This document shows, in pieces, positions 31,233-39,375 of a stretch of DNA of 64,000 nucleotides. The notes under the pieces are model-generated. The model was not told where the DNA came from. It was given only the letters and a program-made list of their open reading frames with translations, and made no database searches. Position 1 is the stretch's first letter; the number at the start of each line of letters is the position of its first letter. Origin of the DNA: CAKSFT01 sp045603125 (lineage in GTDB: Bacteria; Bacillota; Clostridia; UBA1381); contig JAZULN010000060.1 in assembly GCA_045603125.1 (NCBI GenBank), forward strand, positions 59,689 through 123,688, written 5' to 3'. A program made the position numbers and the translations under genes.

Positions 31233-31961
31233 TTATTTTATGCTTAATAAATCCTCAGTAGAAATACCAACAGATTTTTCAATCACAATAGCACCACCAA
31301 TACTATCTAAAGAGCGAACTTTTTCTAAATCTGTTTGATTGTCAGTTGTTACTCTCACCTTAATTCTGTTGTCAATTTCATCTACAACAGAAGATGTAAC
31401 AAAAGGAAACTCCTTATTTGTCATTGCATTTGAAATCTTTGTCTGTAGTTCTGTGAGATATGCCAAAGTATAAGTACCAGTTACAAAAGTAGTATTGCTT
31501 TCACTTCTGCCAAGTTCTTTACAAATAGCTATTCTGTTTTCTTGGGTGTTCTCCGTAAGAACGATTACAAACTTTCCATTACTGTCTGTATAAGAACCAC
31601 AAAAAAACTCAGAAGTATCTTTGGTCAAATCACCACTATTTATTTCTTCATTATATTCTCCATTACTGTCAGCAGGAACATCCTCTACATTTTGAATAGG
31701 ATTAACATTCTGCTCATTACCAACTTCTTCCTTGGATGTTTCTTCTTTATTACCCTGAAGGTTTTGAATTCCAATGTTAGGAGGGTCATTTGTAGTAATC
31801 TGAGTACCATTAAATACTCCCACTCCTAATAATGCCACTATACAACAACATACTGCGCCAGTAGTTACTTTCTTGATTTTATTCATAGTCATTCTCCTTT
31901 CAGCATTATACTTCTCTCTGCGCTCAAATACACTTTCAGCCATTTCATTATAATTCTTCAT
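31233..31961 (-). CDS. Membrane-anchored probable anti-sigma factor (transposon cargo)
   Basis: 242 residues. A short charged cytoplasmic part ('MAESVFERREKYNAERRM'), one membrane helix (about 33-50, 'TGAVCCCIVALLGVGVF'), an Asn/Glu-rich linker (55-110), and an outer domain with 'DSNGKFVIVLTENTQENRIAICKEL' (in parts) and 'VTTDNQTDLEKVRSL'. No zinc anti-sigma motif. The start overlaps the sigma factor gene by 14 bases, so the two are translated together. This gene order, with a single-pass protein right after an ECF sigma gene, is typical of sigma/anti-sigma pairs. The outer domain could sense an extracellular signal. Its direct role as anti-sigma factor is an inference. Confidence 0.72.
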   Translation of the reverse strand: MKNYNEMAESVFERREKYNAERRMTMNKIKKVTTGAVCCCIVALLGVGVFNGTQITTNDPPNIGIQNLQGNKEETSKEEVGNEQNVNPIQNVEDVPADSNGEYNEEINSGDLTKDTSEFFCGSYTDSNGKFVIVLTENTQENRIAICKELGRSESNTTFVTGTYTLAYLTELQTKISNAMTNKEFPFVTSSVVDEIDNRIKVRVTTDNQTDLEKVRSLDSIGGAIVIEKSVGISTEDLLSIK

Positions 31962-32505
31962 AGCTAAAGCCCTCCTTGTTAAGTTCTGATTTCAATGATT
32001 GCTTTGCTTGATAAAGCAGATTTTCTATTTGACGTTTATTCTTTCTCATTACAAATGCTATCTGTTCATTAGTCAAATATTCAAAAAATTTGAGATATAA
32101 CACTTGACTATAATCCTCTTTGATTTTTGAAAGTGCCCTATGAACAATAATTTTCTGTTCCTCTATCAAATATGTTTTCTCGAGAGTTTTTTCATCTGCA
32201 TACATACTTTCCAAGTTCTCAAAAGGAACATTTGAAATTTTACTAGCACGTTTTAAATAGTTTATTGCTATGTTTCTACCAATTGTATATAACCAAGTTT
32301 TGAAAGAATACTTTGCCATAAATCTTGGCTTTTTAGTTACAATTTTAAAGAATGTGTCCTCAGCCAACTCTTCAGCAATATGTATGTTATTGACATATCT
32401 ATTTAGAAAAAGAATTAAACCATCTTTATAATCTCTAATTATCTCAACAATTCCATTGTCATCGCCTTTTAAGAAACGGCGGTAGCTACTTGCACCGTTA
32501 TCCAT
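31948..32505 (-). CDS. ECF-type RNA polymerase sigma factor (transposon cargo)
   Basis: 185 residues from ATG 32505, which follows GGGAGGGAG; an upstream in-frame start at 32550 has no ribosome site. Region 2 is visible as 'IAEELAEDTFFKIVTKKPRF' and 'YSFKTWLYTIGRNIAINYLKR', region 4 as 'ALSKIKEDYSQVLYLKFFEYLTNEQIAFVM' followed by the recognition helix 'RKNKRQIENLLYQAKQSL'. It directs RNA polymerase to its own promoter set. It lies inside the transposon 31134..34011, between the transposase and a membrane partner. Codon use is AT-rich (many AAA, TTT, ATT), unlike the murG and rimP neighbours. Confidence 0.9.
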   Translation of the reverse strand: MDNGASSYRRFLKGDDNGIVEIIRDYKDGLILFLNRYVNNIHIAEELAEDTFFKIVTKKPRFMAKYSFKTWLYTIGRNIAINYLKRASKISNVPFENLESMYADEKTLEKTYLIEEQKIIVHRALSKIKEDYSQVLYLKFFEYLTNEQIAFVMRKNKRQIENLLYQAKQSLKSELNKEGFSYEEL

Positions 32506-32624
32506 TAAATTGCTCCCTCCCAAATTTAAGCTAGGTTTCAACCTTTTCATCTATTAAACAATTCAACTGTATATTTCTCTTAATTAAATCTAAATTTTTT
32601 TGAAAATTATAGATACATGTTTTT

Positions 32625-32633
32625 ATTATACCA
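32625..32633 (-). promoter_or_regulatory. Extended -10 promoter before the sigma factor gene
   Basis: Minus-strand TGGTATAAT (TGn plus TATAAT) at 32633..32625, without a good -35 box. It sits at the very end of the transposase gene (stop at 32636), 120 bases before the sigma factor start. Confidence 0.45.
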
Positions 32634-32635
32634 TA

Positions 32636-33883
32636 TCATATCAATAATGGGATAATATTTTTAGTATCAAAAGGAAAAGGTCTATATTTCAATTTTTGGA
32701 ATTCCACTTTTTCAGGTACACCTTTTGTCAGCATATCAAGTAACATATTAACTCTGTCTGCTGTTCTGGAATTAAAACCTTTTTCTTGCCACCTAAACAA
32801 AGCAAGGTAGTGGTCTAAATACTTTGAGCCAACTTCTTTGTATCTGTCAAAAAAGTCAGTCATTTTTGAATGATAGGAATTAACCTTACCTAAATTGAAT
32901 GGACCAGAAGTATGTCTGCCTGAAGGTATCTGTCTTAAATGTATCCTGTTGTTATTAGCAAATGTTCTGTATGCTCTTAAACTATCAGTAACAAGAATAC
33001 TATCTTCGGCAAATCTGCCACCTAAATGCTGTTCTAAATGTTTGGGTTCAATCTTACCCAAGCAAGTGGGAGATAGATAAGCATTCTGCAATTTATCCAC
33101 AGCAGTAATAACACAAACCTGTTCGTTGCTGATACCTCTTTTTCTCTTTTCTTCCTTATCAAGACCATTCAATTCCTTTGATACTGAAAGATTAGATGGG
33201 ATAGTTTCATCGTCGTAAAAACCATCCATATCTTGAACTTCTGCCACCTCGTAGCCAGCCTGTTCAATATATTCAAACTTTTCTGCTCTATTACGATGGT
33301 GACGTGGCATTCTTTTCAATTCTTCAATGAAGAAAGCCTTGTTTCTCTCACCAATGAAAGACAGCGGAATAAAGAACTCGTCACCTTCAACAATAGAGGG
33401 AAAACTATCTTGTTCGCCTTCTAACTGCATTATAAGAGAGCATACCTTGTGTCTGTTGTACCAAGCAGTTGCGAGGTTGATACCCATATCCTTTTTAATT
33501 CTGTTTAGACTTGCATTATAAAGGGTTAAGGTTAAAAACTCCATCCATTGCTTTACAGTTAATTTTGAATGATAGAGTAAAGTTCCATAAGTATCCCCGA
33601 AAGTTTTATCACAAGACTTACAAATGTATCTCTGCCTACCATCTTTTTTACCATTTTTATTTACAGAAGTGCTACCACATATAGGACAAACTAATTCTTC
33701 CCCTCTGTTTATAGTGCATTTTTCTAATAATGCCACTAATTCGGGTGGTAACACAACCTTACCTTTTTCAGTATTTTCATTTTTCTTCTTCATATCAATA
33801 ATAATGGTGAGAAGTTCTGCAATCTGTTCTTCTGTCAAATTGACATTTTGAACTAAATCTTTTAAATCCTTTAACTTTGCCAT
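32636..33883 (-). CDS. IS1595-family (ISXO2-like) transposase
   Basis: 415 residues. An N-terminal helical part is followed by a zinc ribbon ('CPICGSTSVNKNG', 'YICKSCDKTF') and a DDE-type catalytic domain: first Asp in 'IVEGDEFF', second in 'LVTDSLRAY', and the conserved Asn/His region 'VNSYHSKMTDFF' followed by 'GSKYLDHYLALFRW', as in IS1595/ISXO2 enzymes. The frame is intact. It is the first gene after the right end of the element, and the sigma factor pair lies downstream on the same strand. The flanking 25-bp inverted repeats and 8-bp target duplication agree with its family. Confidence 0.92.
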   Translation of the reverse strand: MAKLKDLKDLVQNVNLTEEQIAELLTIIIDMKKKNENTEKGKVVLPPELVALLEKCTINRGEELVCPICGSTSVNKNGKKDGRQRYICKSCDKTFGDTYGTLLYHSKLTVKQWMEFLTLTLYNASLNRIKKDMGINLATAWYNRHKVCSLIMQLEGEQDSFPSIVEGDEFFIPLSFIGERNKAFFIEELKRMPRHHRNRAEKFEYIEQAGYEVAEVQDMDGFYDDETIPSNLSVSKELNGLDKEEKRKRGISNEQVCVITAVDKLQNAYLSPTCLGKIEPKHLEQHLGGRFAEDSILVTDSLRAYRTFANNNRIHLRQIPSGRHTSGPFNLGKVNSYHSKMTDFFDRYKEVGSKYLDHYLALFRWQEKGFNSRTADRVNMLLDMLTKGVPEKVEFQKLKYRPFPFDTKNIIPLLI

Positions 33884-33986
33884 TTTATAACCTCCACAGA
33901 AAATTATTTATACTTAATCGTATATTTTTCTGTAGTCATAAAATGTTTTTATGCATATTAACTAGAAATTTTTTTAAAAATCAATT

Positions 33987-34011
33987 ATCAATACTTATCT
34001 AGAAATGGGAG
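33987..34011 (-). repeat. Right terminal inverted repeat
   Basis: Exact reverse complement, over 25 bp, of 31134..31158; ends AGAAATGGGAG at 34011. Confidence 0.92.
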
Positions 34012-34019
34012 AAAATTTA
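34012..34019. repeat. Right 8-bp target-site duplication
   Basis: AAAATTTA, identical to 31126..31133. Reading from the left flank into the sequence after it restores a natural murG end (Lys codon, then TAA at 34023..34025). Confidence 0.9.
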
Positions 34020-34038
34020 AAATAAATTAAAAAAACTA

Positions 34039-34067
34039 TTGATTTTTTGAAATTCATGTGATATAAT
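34039..34067 (+). promoter_or_regulatory. Promoter of the rimP-nusA-infB operon
   Basis: TTGATT (34039..34044), 17-bp spacer, TATAAT (34062..34067). It lies 28 bases to the right of the transposon, so the insertion left it intact. Confidence 0.8.
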
Positions 34068-34094
34068 ATGAAAAGATTATGAATAATGGCTTTG

Positions 34095-34122
34095 AAAGAG
34101 TGGGTTAGAAAACCCACTCTTT
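34095..34122 (+). promoter_or_regulatory. rimP leader hairpin
   Basis: Perfect 12-bp stem AAAGAGTGGGTT (34095..34106) / AACCCACTCTTT (34111..34122) with loop AGAA. A hairpin of this GAGTGGG...CCCACTC form before rimP is known in Firmicutes (rimP leader). It may act as an attenuator or antitermination site feeding back from NusA. Confidence 0.75.
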
Positions 34123-34146
34123 CGCATTGTATGAGGAGGGATAAAA

Positions 34147-34602
34147 GTGTCAAAGATAGACGACAGAGTCCTTGAGATTTCTGACGAATTGGCAGAAAAG
34201 ATGAGCTTTTCGGTGGTCGATGTGGAATTTAAAAAAGAAGGACAGGAAAAAATTCTGAGAGTGTATATCGATAAAGACGGTGGTGTGGACTTAGACGATT
34301 GCGAAAAGTTCAGTCGTTCACTTGAAGAGATTTTAGATGAAGAAGATTTCATCGAGGAAGCCTATAGCTTGGAGGTTTCGTCACCCGGTCTTGACCGTCA
34401 ACTAAAAAAGGAAAGAGAGTTTTTACACTATATTGGACGCGAGGTAGAGGTGAAGCTCTATAAAGAACAAGACGGATTAAAGGAATTTTCCGGCATCCTA
34501 AAAGATTTTGAAGGAAAAATTGCATCTATTGAGGTATCCGGTGAGGTTATAAAGGTAAACCCGAAAGATGCAGCATTTATAAAGTTATATTTTGAGTTTT
34601 AA
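34147..34602 (+). CDS. rimP: Ribosome maturation factor RimP
   Basis: 151 residues starting at GTG 34147 behind GAGGAGGG. RimP assists 30S assembly. The N-terminal alpha/beta domain shows 'LAEKMSFSVVDVEFKKEG', 'LRVYIDKDGGVDLDDCEKFSRSLEEILDEED' (in parts) and 'YSLEVSSPGLDRQL'; the C-terminal part is an SH3-like barrel ('FSGILKDFEGKIASIEV'). It heads the standard Firmicutes operon rimP-nusA-rnpM-ylxQ-infB-rbfA. Confidence 0.97.
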   Translation: MSKIDDRVLEISDELAEKMSFSVVDVEFKKEGQEKILRVYIDKDGGVDLDDCEKFSRSLEEILDEEDFIEEAYSLEVSSPGLDRQLKKEREFLHYIGREVEVKLYKEQDGLKEFSGILKDFEGKIASIEVSGEVIKVNPKDAAFIKLYFEF

Positions 34603-34623
34603 TAAAAGAAAGAGGGAGTAAAA

Positions 34624-35742
34624 ATGGCAGAATCAAGAAAGAAAAAGAGTAAGGCGGAAGCTTCCAGGGCGGCAGAACTACTTAGTGCCTTAGAAGAATT
34701 ATGCAGTGAAAAGAACATTAACAGAGATTTTATTTTAGATGCTTTAGAGGCGGCTTTGATGGCGGCATTTAAGAGAAATTTCCTGTCGGCACAAAATGTA
34801 AGGGTTGACTTAAACAGAACAACCGGCGACATTAAGGTGTTTGCAGAAAAGACTGTCGTTGAAGTGGTGGAAGACAAAAACTTCCAATATGAAATCTCTT
34901 TAGAGGATGCAAAGAAGATTGATAAAAACTATCAATTAGGTGATATCGTTGGAATCGAGGTTACACCAAAAGATTTCGGAAGAGTTGCAGCTTTGACTGC
35001 AAAACAGGTAGTAACTCAGAAAATTCGAGAGGCAGAAAGGGAAAACATATATGAGAGCTCTTCAAAAATCCTAAATAACATAGTTTTAGGAAGAGTTAAG
35101 CATATAGACGACGACGGCAGAGTTTTTGTTGAAGTTACACTCGCAGACGATAACGGTTCAGAGGTTGTAGAGGCACTCCTACCTTTGAACGAAATCCCAA
35201 AGACCGAGCAACCGCCGAAGGAACACTACGGACCTCGCCAGAGACTTACCTGCTATGTAAGTGAAGTAAAGGCAGGTAACAGAGGTACACAAGTGGTTAT
35301 ATCAAGAACACATCCGGGACTTGTTAAGGGTATGTTTATGAGAGATGTACCGGAAATTATAAACGGACTTGTTGAAATTAAGAGTATTGCAAGAGAAGCG
35401 GGTTCCAGAACCAAGATTGCCGTATTCTCACCTGATAAGGATATTGATCCGCAAGGTGCATGTATCGGTAAAAACGGACTAAGAGTTCAGCAGATAAGCG
35501 ATGAATTAAAAGACGAAAAAATCGATGTAGTTAAGTGGAGCGAGGATCCGGCAGAATATATTGCGGCGGCTTTAAGCCCGTCTAAAGTTATTTCGGTTGA
35601 GATTAACGAAGAAGAAAAATCGGCAGCGGTAAAGGTGCCTGCATATCAGTTGTCGCTTGCAATTGGAAAATCCGGTCAGAATGTACGCCTTGCAGCTCGT
35701 CTTACCGGCTGGAAGATAGATATTACAGCAGTAGAAGAATAA
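34624..35742 (+). CDS. nusA: Transcription termination/antitermination factor NusA
   Basis: 372 residues, the short Gram-positive form without the C-terminal acidic repeats. N-terminal polymerase-binding domain (1-135), S1 domain ('GRVKHIDDDGRVFVEV'), then two KH domains with 'GACIGKNGLRVQQISDEL' and 'LAIGKSGQNVRLAARLTGW'. It modulates pausing and termination by RNA polymerase. The ATG follows AGAGGGAG. A 15-residue Lys/Arg/Ala-rich extension precedes the usual start of the domain. Confidence 0.98.
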   Translation: MAESRKKKSKAEASRAAELLSALEELCSEKNINRDFILDALEAALMAAFKRNFLSAQNVRVDLNRTTGDIKVFAEKTVVEVVEDKNFQYEISLEDAKKIDKNYQLGDIVGIEVTPKDFGRVAALTAKQVVTQKIREAERENIYESSSKILNNIVLGRVKHIDDDGRVFVEVTLADDNGSEVVEALLPLNEIPKTEQPPKEHYGPRQRLTCYVSEVKAGNRGTQVVISRTHPGLVKGMFMRDVPEIINGLVEIKSIAREAGSRTKIAVFSPDKDIDPQGACIGKNGLRVQQISDELKDEKIDVVKWSEDPAEYIAAALSPSKVISVEINEEEKSAAVKVPAYQLSLAIGKSGQNVRLAARLTGWKIDITAVEE

Positions 35743-35774
35743 AACATTAAAACCCCGTAAGAAAAGGAGATATT

Positions 35775-36029
35775 ATGGCACATATTCCAAAGAGAATGTG
35801 TATTTCATGCCGAGAAATGTTCGAAAAACCGACACTGATAAAATTTGTAGTGGAGGATGGGGAAGTCGTAATCGACAAAACTCAGAAAAAATTTGGCAGA
35901 GGTGCATATATATGTAAAAAAGAGGAGTGCATCGAAAAAGCACAGAAAAAACGCACTCTTTCGGCAAAATTTAAAATGCCCGTGCCGGATAGTATCTATG
36001 AAGGCTTGCGAGGTGAAATTGATGGATAA
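35775..36029 (+). CDS. rnpM: YlxR / RnpM, RNase P modulator
   Basis: 84 residues of the DUF448/YlxR family: 'PKRMCISCREMFEKPTLIKFV', 'QKKFGRGAYICKKEECIEKA' and a basic C-terminal helix. YlxR has been reported to bind RNase P RNA and alter its activity in B. subtilis. The ATG has AAAGGAGA before it. The last codons overlap the start of ylxQ by eight bases, so the two are coupled. Confidence 0.95.
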   Translation: MAHIPKRMCISCREMFEKPTLIKFVVEDGEVVIDKTQKKFGRGAYICKKEECIEKAQKKRTLSAKFKMPVPDSIYEGLRGEIDG

Positions 36030-36336
36030 TGTTTTAGGGATGATTGGTCTTGCAAAAAGAGCAGGAAAGGTCGTAACCGGTGCTAAAAATTGTGAAGATT
36101 TTATTCGAAAAGGAAAATCGCATTTGATTATAATCGCCACCGACATTTCGGATAACGGTAAAAAAGCAATGGTTGATTGCTGCCGGTTTTATAAGGTAAA
36201 ACTTATAGAATATGGCAAAAAGGAAGACTTGGGGAGATTTACCGGGAGTATTGAGAGAGCGGTTATATCGGTAAATGACAGAGGTTTTGCCAAGACCATT
36301 TTAGATAAATATCACGAATTTGCAAGGGAGGAATGA
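36022..36336 (+). CDS. ylxQ: L7Ae-family RNA-binding protein YlxQ
   Basis: 104 residues from ATG 36022, which follows GAGGTGAA; longer in-frame starts upstream lie inside rnpM and lack ribosome sites. The L7Ae/L30e fold shows 'GMIGLAKRAGKVVTGAKNCEDFIRKG' (in parts) and 'LIIIATDISDNGKKAM'. Such proteins bind kink-turn RNA; the target of YlxQ is not established. The stop overlaps an ATG at 36333 before infB. Confidence 0.93.
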   Translation: MDNVLGMIGLAKRAGKVVTGAKNCEDFIRKGKSHLIIIATDISDNGKKAMVDCCRFYKVKLIEYGKKEDLGRFTGSIERAVISVNDRGFAKTILDKYHEFAREE

Positions 36337-36341
36337 ATTAT

Positions 36342-38774
36342 ATGGCAAAAGTACACGAAATAGCAAAAGAGTTAAATGTTACCAGTAAAGAAATTATAGA
36401 AAAATTAGCAGAATGCGGAATTGAGGTTAAAAGTCACTCATCGAGCCTGGAAGATGAGCATTTAGGCTTGGTTTTTGATATTTTCACAACCAACTACTCT
36501 GTTACCGAGGAGGATTTGGCAGAACTTAAGAAAAAAGCTGCTCCTAAAAAGGCAGAAAAGAAGGCTCCTGAAAAGAAAGTAGAAGAAAAGGCTCCTGAAG
36601 TGAAGGAAGATAAGAAGCCTGAGAAAAAAGCATCTGAAAAAACACCTGAGAAGAAGGCAGAACCTAAGAAGGCAGAACCTAAAAAAGAGGAGAAAAAGCC
36701 GGAGAAGAAGGCAGAGCCGAAGAAGGTTGAACCTCCAAAGCCAAGAAAGAAGCCAAAGGATGAGCCAAAAGAAAATCTTGCACCTCCGACAGAGGAAGAT
36801 TTCGTTATAAAAGAAGATGACAAGCGTCGTTATGTTGACACAAGAACGTCCACTGTGGAAATCGAAAAAATCGAGTCAAGAGAAAGACTCGAAAACATGG
36901 TTACAGACAAGATGCGTGATATGCGTGGCGGCAGAAACAATAATAAGAAAAAAGGTCCACGCCGTGAAGACACAAGACAAGAGAAAAAGCAGGAGCAAAA
37001 AAAGGTTGAAGTAAAGCCACAGGGACCAAAGACCATTGAAATTCCTGAAATCATTACTGTTGGTGATTTTGCAAAGGCTATGGGAAAAACTGCCGCAGAA
37101 GTATGTATGAAGCTTATGATGCTCGGCGTTATGGCAACAGTTACCCAGAATATCGATTTTGATACCGCAACCTTAATCGCCGATGAATTTGGTATAGAAC
37201 TCAAAAAAGAGATTATTATAACTAAGGAAGATATCTTATTTAGCGAAGAAGAAGATAAGCCTGAAGATTTAGTGCCACGTCCACCGGTTGTAGTTGTTAT
37301 GGGTCATGTTGACCACGGTAAGACTTCACTTTTGGACGCTATCCGTGATACGTCTGTTACTGCAACAGAGGCCGGCGGTATTACTCAGCACATTGGTGCA
37401 TATGGTGTTCGTTTAAATGACAGAGATATTACCTTCTTGGATACTCCGGGTCACGAAGCGTTTACCACAATGCGTGCCCGTGGTGCTCAGGTTACAGACG
37501 TTGCAATCCTTGTTGTTGCGGCAGACGACGGTATTATGCCGCAGACAATCGAGGCTATTAACCATGCAAAAGCGGCAGGTGTATCAATCGTTGTTGCAAT
37601 CAATAAGATTGATAAGGAAGGTGCAAATGTAGAAAGAGTTAAGCAAATGCTTATGGAACACGACCTTGTTCCTGAAGAATGGGGCGGAGATACTGTATGT
37701 GTTGAGGTTTCTGCAAAGCAAAGAATAAATATCGACGGACTTTTGGAAATGGTGCTTTTGATTGCAGATATGCAGGAATTAAAGGCAAATCCGAATAAGC
37801 CCGCCAAGGGTACAGTAATCGAATCACAGATCGACAAGGGTCGTGGCCCTGTTGCCACAGTTTTGGTACAGGAAGGAACACTCCACGTTGGTGATATCGT
37901 AATTGCAGGAACTGCAGTTGGACACGTAAGAGCCATGGTAAACGATAAGGGCAGACGTGTTAAGGTGGCAGGCCCATCTACTCCTGTTGAGATTTTGGGT
38001 CTTTCTGAAACTCCAATGGGAGGCGACAACTTCAGGGTTGTAGCTGATGAAAAGATGGCAAGAGATGTTGCCGAGGCAAGAAAGCAGGAACAAAAGGAAA
38101 CCCGATTCAATTCTGCAGTTAAAGTGTCTTTGGATAACTTGTTCTCGCAGATTGACGAAGGTAATATGAAGGAATTAAATATCATCATAAAGGCAGACGT
38201 TCAAGGCTCGGTTGAAGCGGTTAAGCAGTCTTTGGAAAAGCTGTCTAACGATGAGGTAAGAGTAAAGGCAATCCACGGCGGTGTCGGTGCGGTAAATGAA
38301 TCTGACGTTATGCTTGCAAATGCATCAAATGCGATTATCGTTGGCTTTAACGTACGTCCTGATGCAGGGGCAGCAGCGGCAGCTGAACGTCAGGAAGTAG
38401 ATATAAGACTTTATCGTGTAATCTATCAGGCAATCGAGGAAATCGAGGCCGCTATGAAGGGTATGCTTGATCCTGAATTTAAAGAAAGCGTTATCGGTCA
38501 TGCAGAAATCCGCCAGACCTTTAAGGTTTCAGGCGTTGGTACAATTGCCGGAACTTATGTTACCGACGGTAAGATTACAAGAAATGCTGAGGTTCGTGTG
38601 GTAAGAGACGGTATCGTTGTACACGAAGGTAAAATCGATAGTTTAAAGAGATTTAAAGACGATGCCAAGGAAGTTGCAGAAGGCTTTGAATGTGGTATCG
38701 GTCTTGAGAAATTTAACGATATTAAGGAAGGCGATATCATAGAATGCTTCATTATGGAAGAGATTGAAAGATAA
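36342..38774 (+). CDS. infB: Translation initiation factor IF-2
   Basis: 810 residues from ATG 36342, preceded by GGGAGG at a spacing of about ten; ATG 36333 (three codons longer, overlapping the ylxQ stop) is an alternative. IF-2 brings fMet-tRNA to the 30S subunit. Order: IF2-N domain ('KVHEIAKELNVTSKEIIEKL'), a Lys/Glu/Pro-rich linker about residues 62-150, a second IF2-N domain ('GDFAKAMGKTAAEVCMKLM'), then the GTPase with 'GHVDHGKTSLLDAIR', 'DTPGHEAF' and 'NKID', and the C-terminal beta-barrel domains ending 'CFIMEEIER'. Confidence 0.98.
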   Translation: MAKVHEIAKELNVTSKEIIEKLAECGIEVKSHSSSLEDEHLGLVFDIFTTNYSVTEEDLAELKKKAAPKKAEKKAPEKKVEEKAPEVKEDKKPEKKASEKTPEKKAEPKKAEPKKEEKKPEKKAEPKKVEPPKPRKKPKDEPKENLAPPTEEDFVIKEDDKRRYVDTRTSTVEIEKIESRERLENMVTDKMRDMRGGRNNNKKKGPRREDTRQEKKQEQKKVEVKPQGPKTIEIPEIITVGDFAKAMGKTAAEVCMKLMMLGVMATVTQNIDFDTATLIADEFGIELKKEIIITKEDILFSEEEDKPEDLVPRPPVVVVMGHVDHGKTSLLDAIRDTSVTATEAGGITQHIGAYGVRLNDRDITFLDTPGHEAFTTMRARGAQVTDVAILVVAADDGIMPQTIEAINHAKAAGVSIVVAINKIDKEGANVERVKQMLMEHDLVPEEWGGDTVCVEVSAKQRINIDGLLEMVLLIADMQELKANPNKPAKGTVIESQIDKGRGPVATVLVQEGTLHVGDIVIAGTAVGHVRAMVNDKGRRVKVAGPSTPVEILGLSETPMGGDNFRVVADEKMARDVAEARKQEQKETRFNSAVKVSLDNLFSQIDEGNMKELNIIIKADVQGSVEAVKQSLEKLSNDEVRVKAIHGGVGAVNESDVMLANASNAIIVGFNVRPDAGAAAAAERQEVDIRLYRVIYQAIEEIEAAMKGMLDPEFKESVIGHAEIRQTFKVSGVGTIAGTYVTDGKITRNAEVRVVRDGIVVHEGKIDSLKRFKDDAKEVAEGFECGIGLEKFNDIKEGDIIECFIMEEIER

Positions 38775-38785
38775 GGTGAGCATTT

Positions 38786-39130
38786 ATGGCAAAAGACAGA
38801 ATCAACAAGATTAACGAAGAGGTCAGACGGGAGCTTTCAAATATAGTAAGAGAGCTTAAAGACTCAAGAATCCCTATGATGACGAGCATTGTAGCGGTTC
38901 GTGTCACCAACGACCTAAGCTATGCCAAGGTTTATGTGAGTGTTATGGGTGATGAATTGGTGCAAAAAAAGGCCATTGAAGGCTTAAAGAGTGCATCGGG
39001 ATTTGTTCGCCGTGAAATCGGAAGAAGGCTTCAGCTAAGACACACCCCCGAGTTCTTATTTGAACTTGACCACTCAATTGAGCAGGGGGCATATATAAAT
39101 AAGTTAATCCACGATATAAACAGGGACTAA
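38786..39130 (+). CDS. rbfA: Ribosome-binding factor A
   Basis: 114 residues, KH-like fold. 'RINKINEEVRRELSNIVREL' opens the protein, followed by 'VRVTNDLSYAKVYVSVMG', 'GLKSASGFVRREIGRRLQLRHTPEFLFELD' (in parts). RbfA helps 16S rRNA 5'-end maturation in the 30S subunit, which fits its place 11 bases after infB. Repeat copy 3 begins 12 bases after its stop, where truB or nrnA would usually follow at close spacing. Confidence 0.97.
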   Translation: MAKDRINKINEEVRRELSNIVRELKDSRIPMMTSIVAVRVTNDLSYAKVYVSVMGDELVQKKAIEGLKSASGFVRREIGRRLQLRHTPEFLFELDHSIEQGAYINKLIHDINRD

Positions 39131-39142
39131 AAAATGTAGTTT

Positions 39143-39297
39143 GGGATGTAAAAAAGTCCAGATAGAAAAGGGGAATAAATTTATTCCCCTTTTCTATAAA
39201 TAAACCTCGCCACCCGACGTACCCTCTTTACGCCTTCGGGTAACCCAAAACTAAAGTTTTGGCTCGGTTTCTTCGTTGTGAACATTTTTTCTATCCC
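39143..39297 (+). repeat. Hairpin-rich dispersed repeat, copy 3
   Basis: About 155 bp, opens GGGATGTAAAAAAGTCCAG and closes TTTTTTCTATCCC, with pairing ends. The first stem, TAGAAAAGGGGAATAAA/TTTATTCCCCTTTTCTA, and the third, CCAAAAC/GTTTTGG, differ from copies 1 and 2 in sequence but not in pairing. The middle stretch CCCGACGTACCC...CTTCGGGTAACC is the most conserved. It splits rbfA from nrnA and probably ends the rimP-rbfA transcript. Confidence 0.8.
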
Positions 39298-39375
39298 TTA
39301 CATGGAGTGATTTGAAAACTAAACTTTTAAACGGACTCTTTTATTTAAACTGCTATAATGTTTGGAGGAAAGCAA

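Larger units (their letters stand above)
31134..34011. mobile_element. Complete IS1595-type transposon carrying a sigma factor gene pair (2878 bp)
   Basis: The ends are a perfect 25-bp inverted repeat (31134..31158 against 33987..34011), beginning CTCCCATTTCTAGATAAG. An 8-bp duplication AAAATTTA flanks both ends. Eight-bp duplications are the rule for IS1595-family elements, which matches the transposase inside. Three genes, all on the minus strand: transposase (32636..33883), ECF sigma factor (31948..32505) and membrane-anchored partner (31233..31961). The DNA is visibly more AT-rich than its surroundings. The intact ends, duplication and open transposase point to recent insertion. Confidence 0.93.

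Noticed and set aside
31542..31829. Plus-strand frame of 95 codons inside the transposon
   Set aside because: It is antisense to the membrane partner gene, without a ribosome site, and owes its length to AT-rich composition.
36540..36770. Direct repeats resembling a short CRISPR or tandem array
   Set aside because: The repetition is codon-level (Lys-Pro-Glu units) within the IF-2 linker. No CRISPR array or cas gene is seen in the window.
36494..36823. Minus-strand frame of 109 codons rich in Phe, Ser and Gly
   Set aside because: It is the antisense of the Lys/Glu/Pro-rich linker of infB; its composition simply mirrors that low complexity.
37487..38188. Long minus-strand frame (233 codons) inside infB
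   Set aside because: It lies wholly within a certain gene, has no ribosome site and no recognisable domain; codon bias of infB keeps the opposite strand open.
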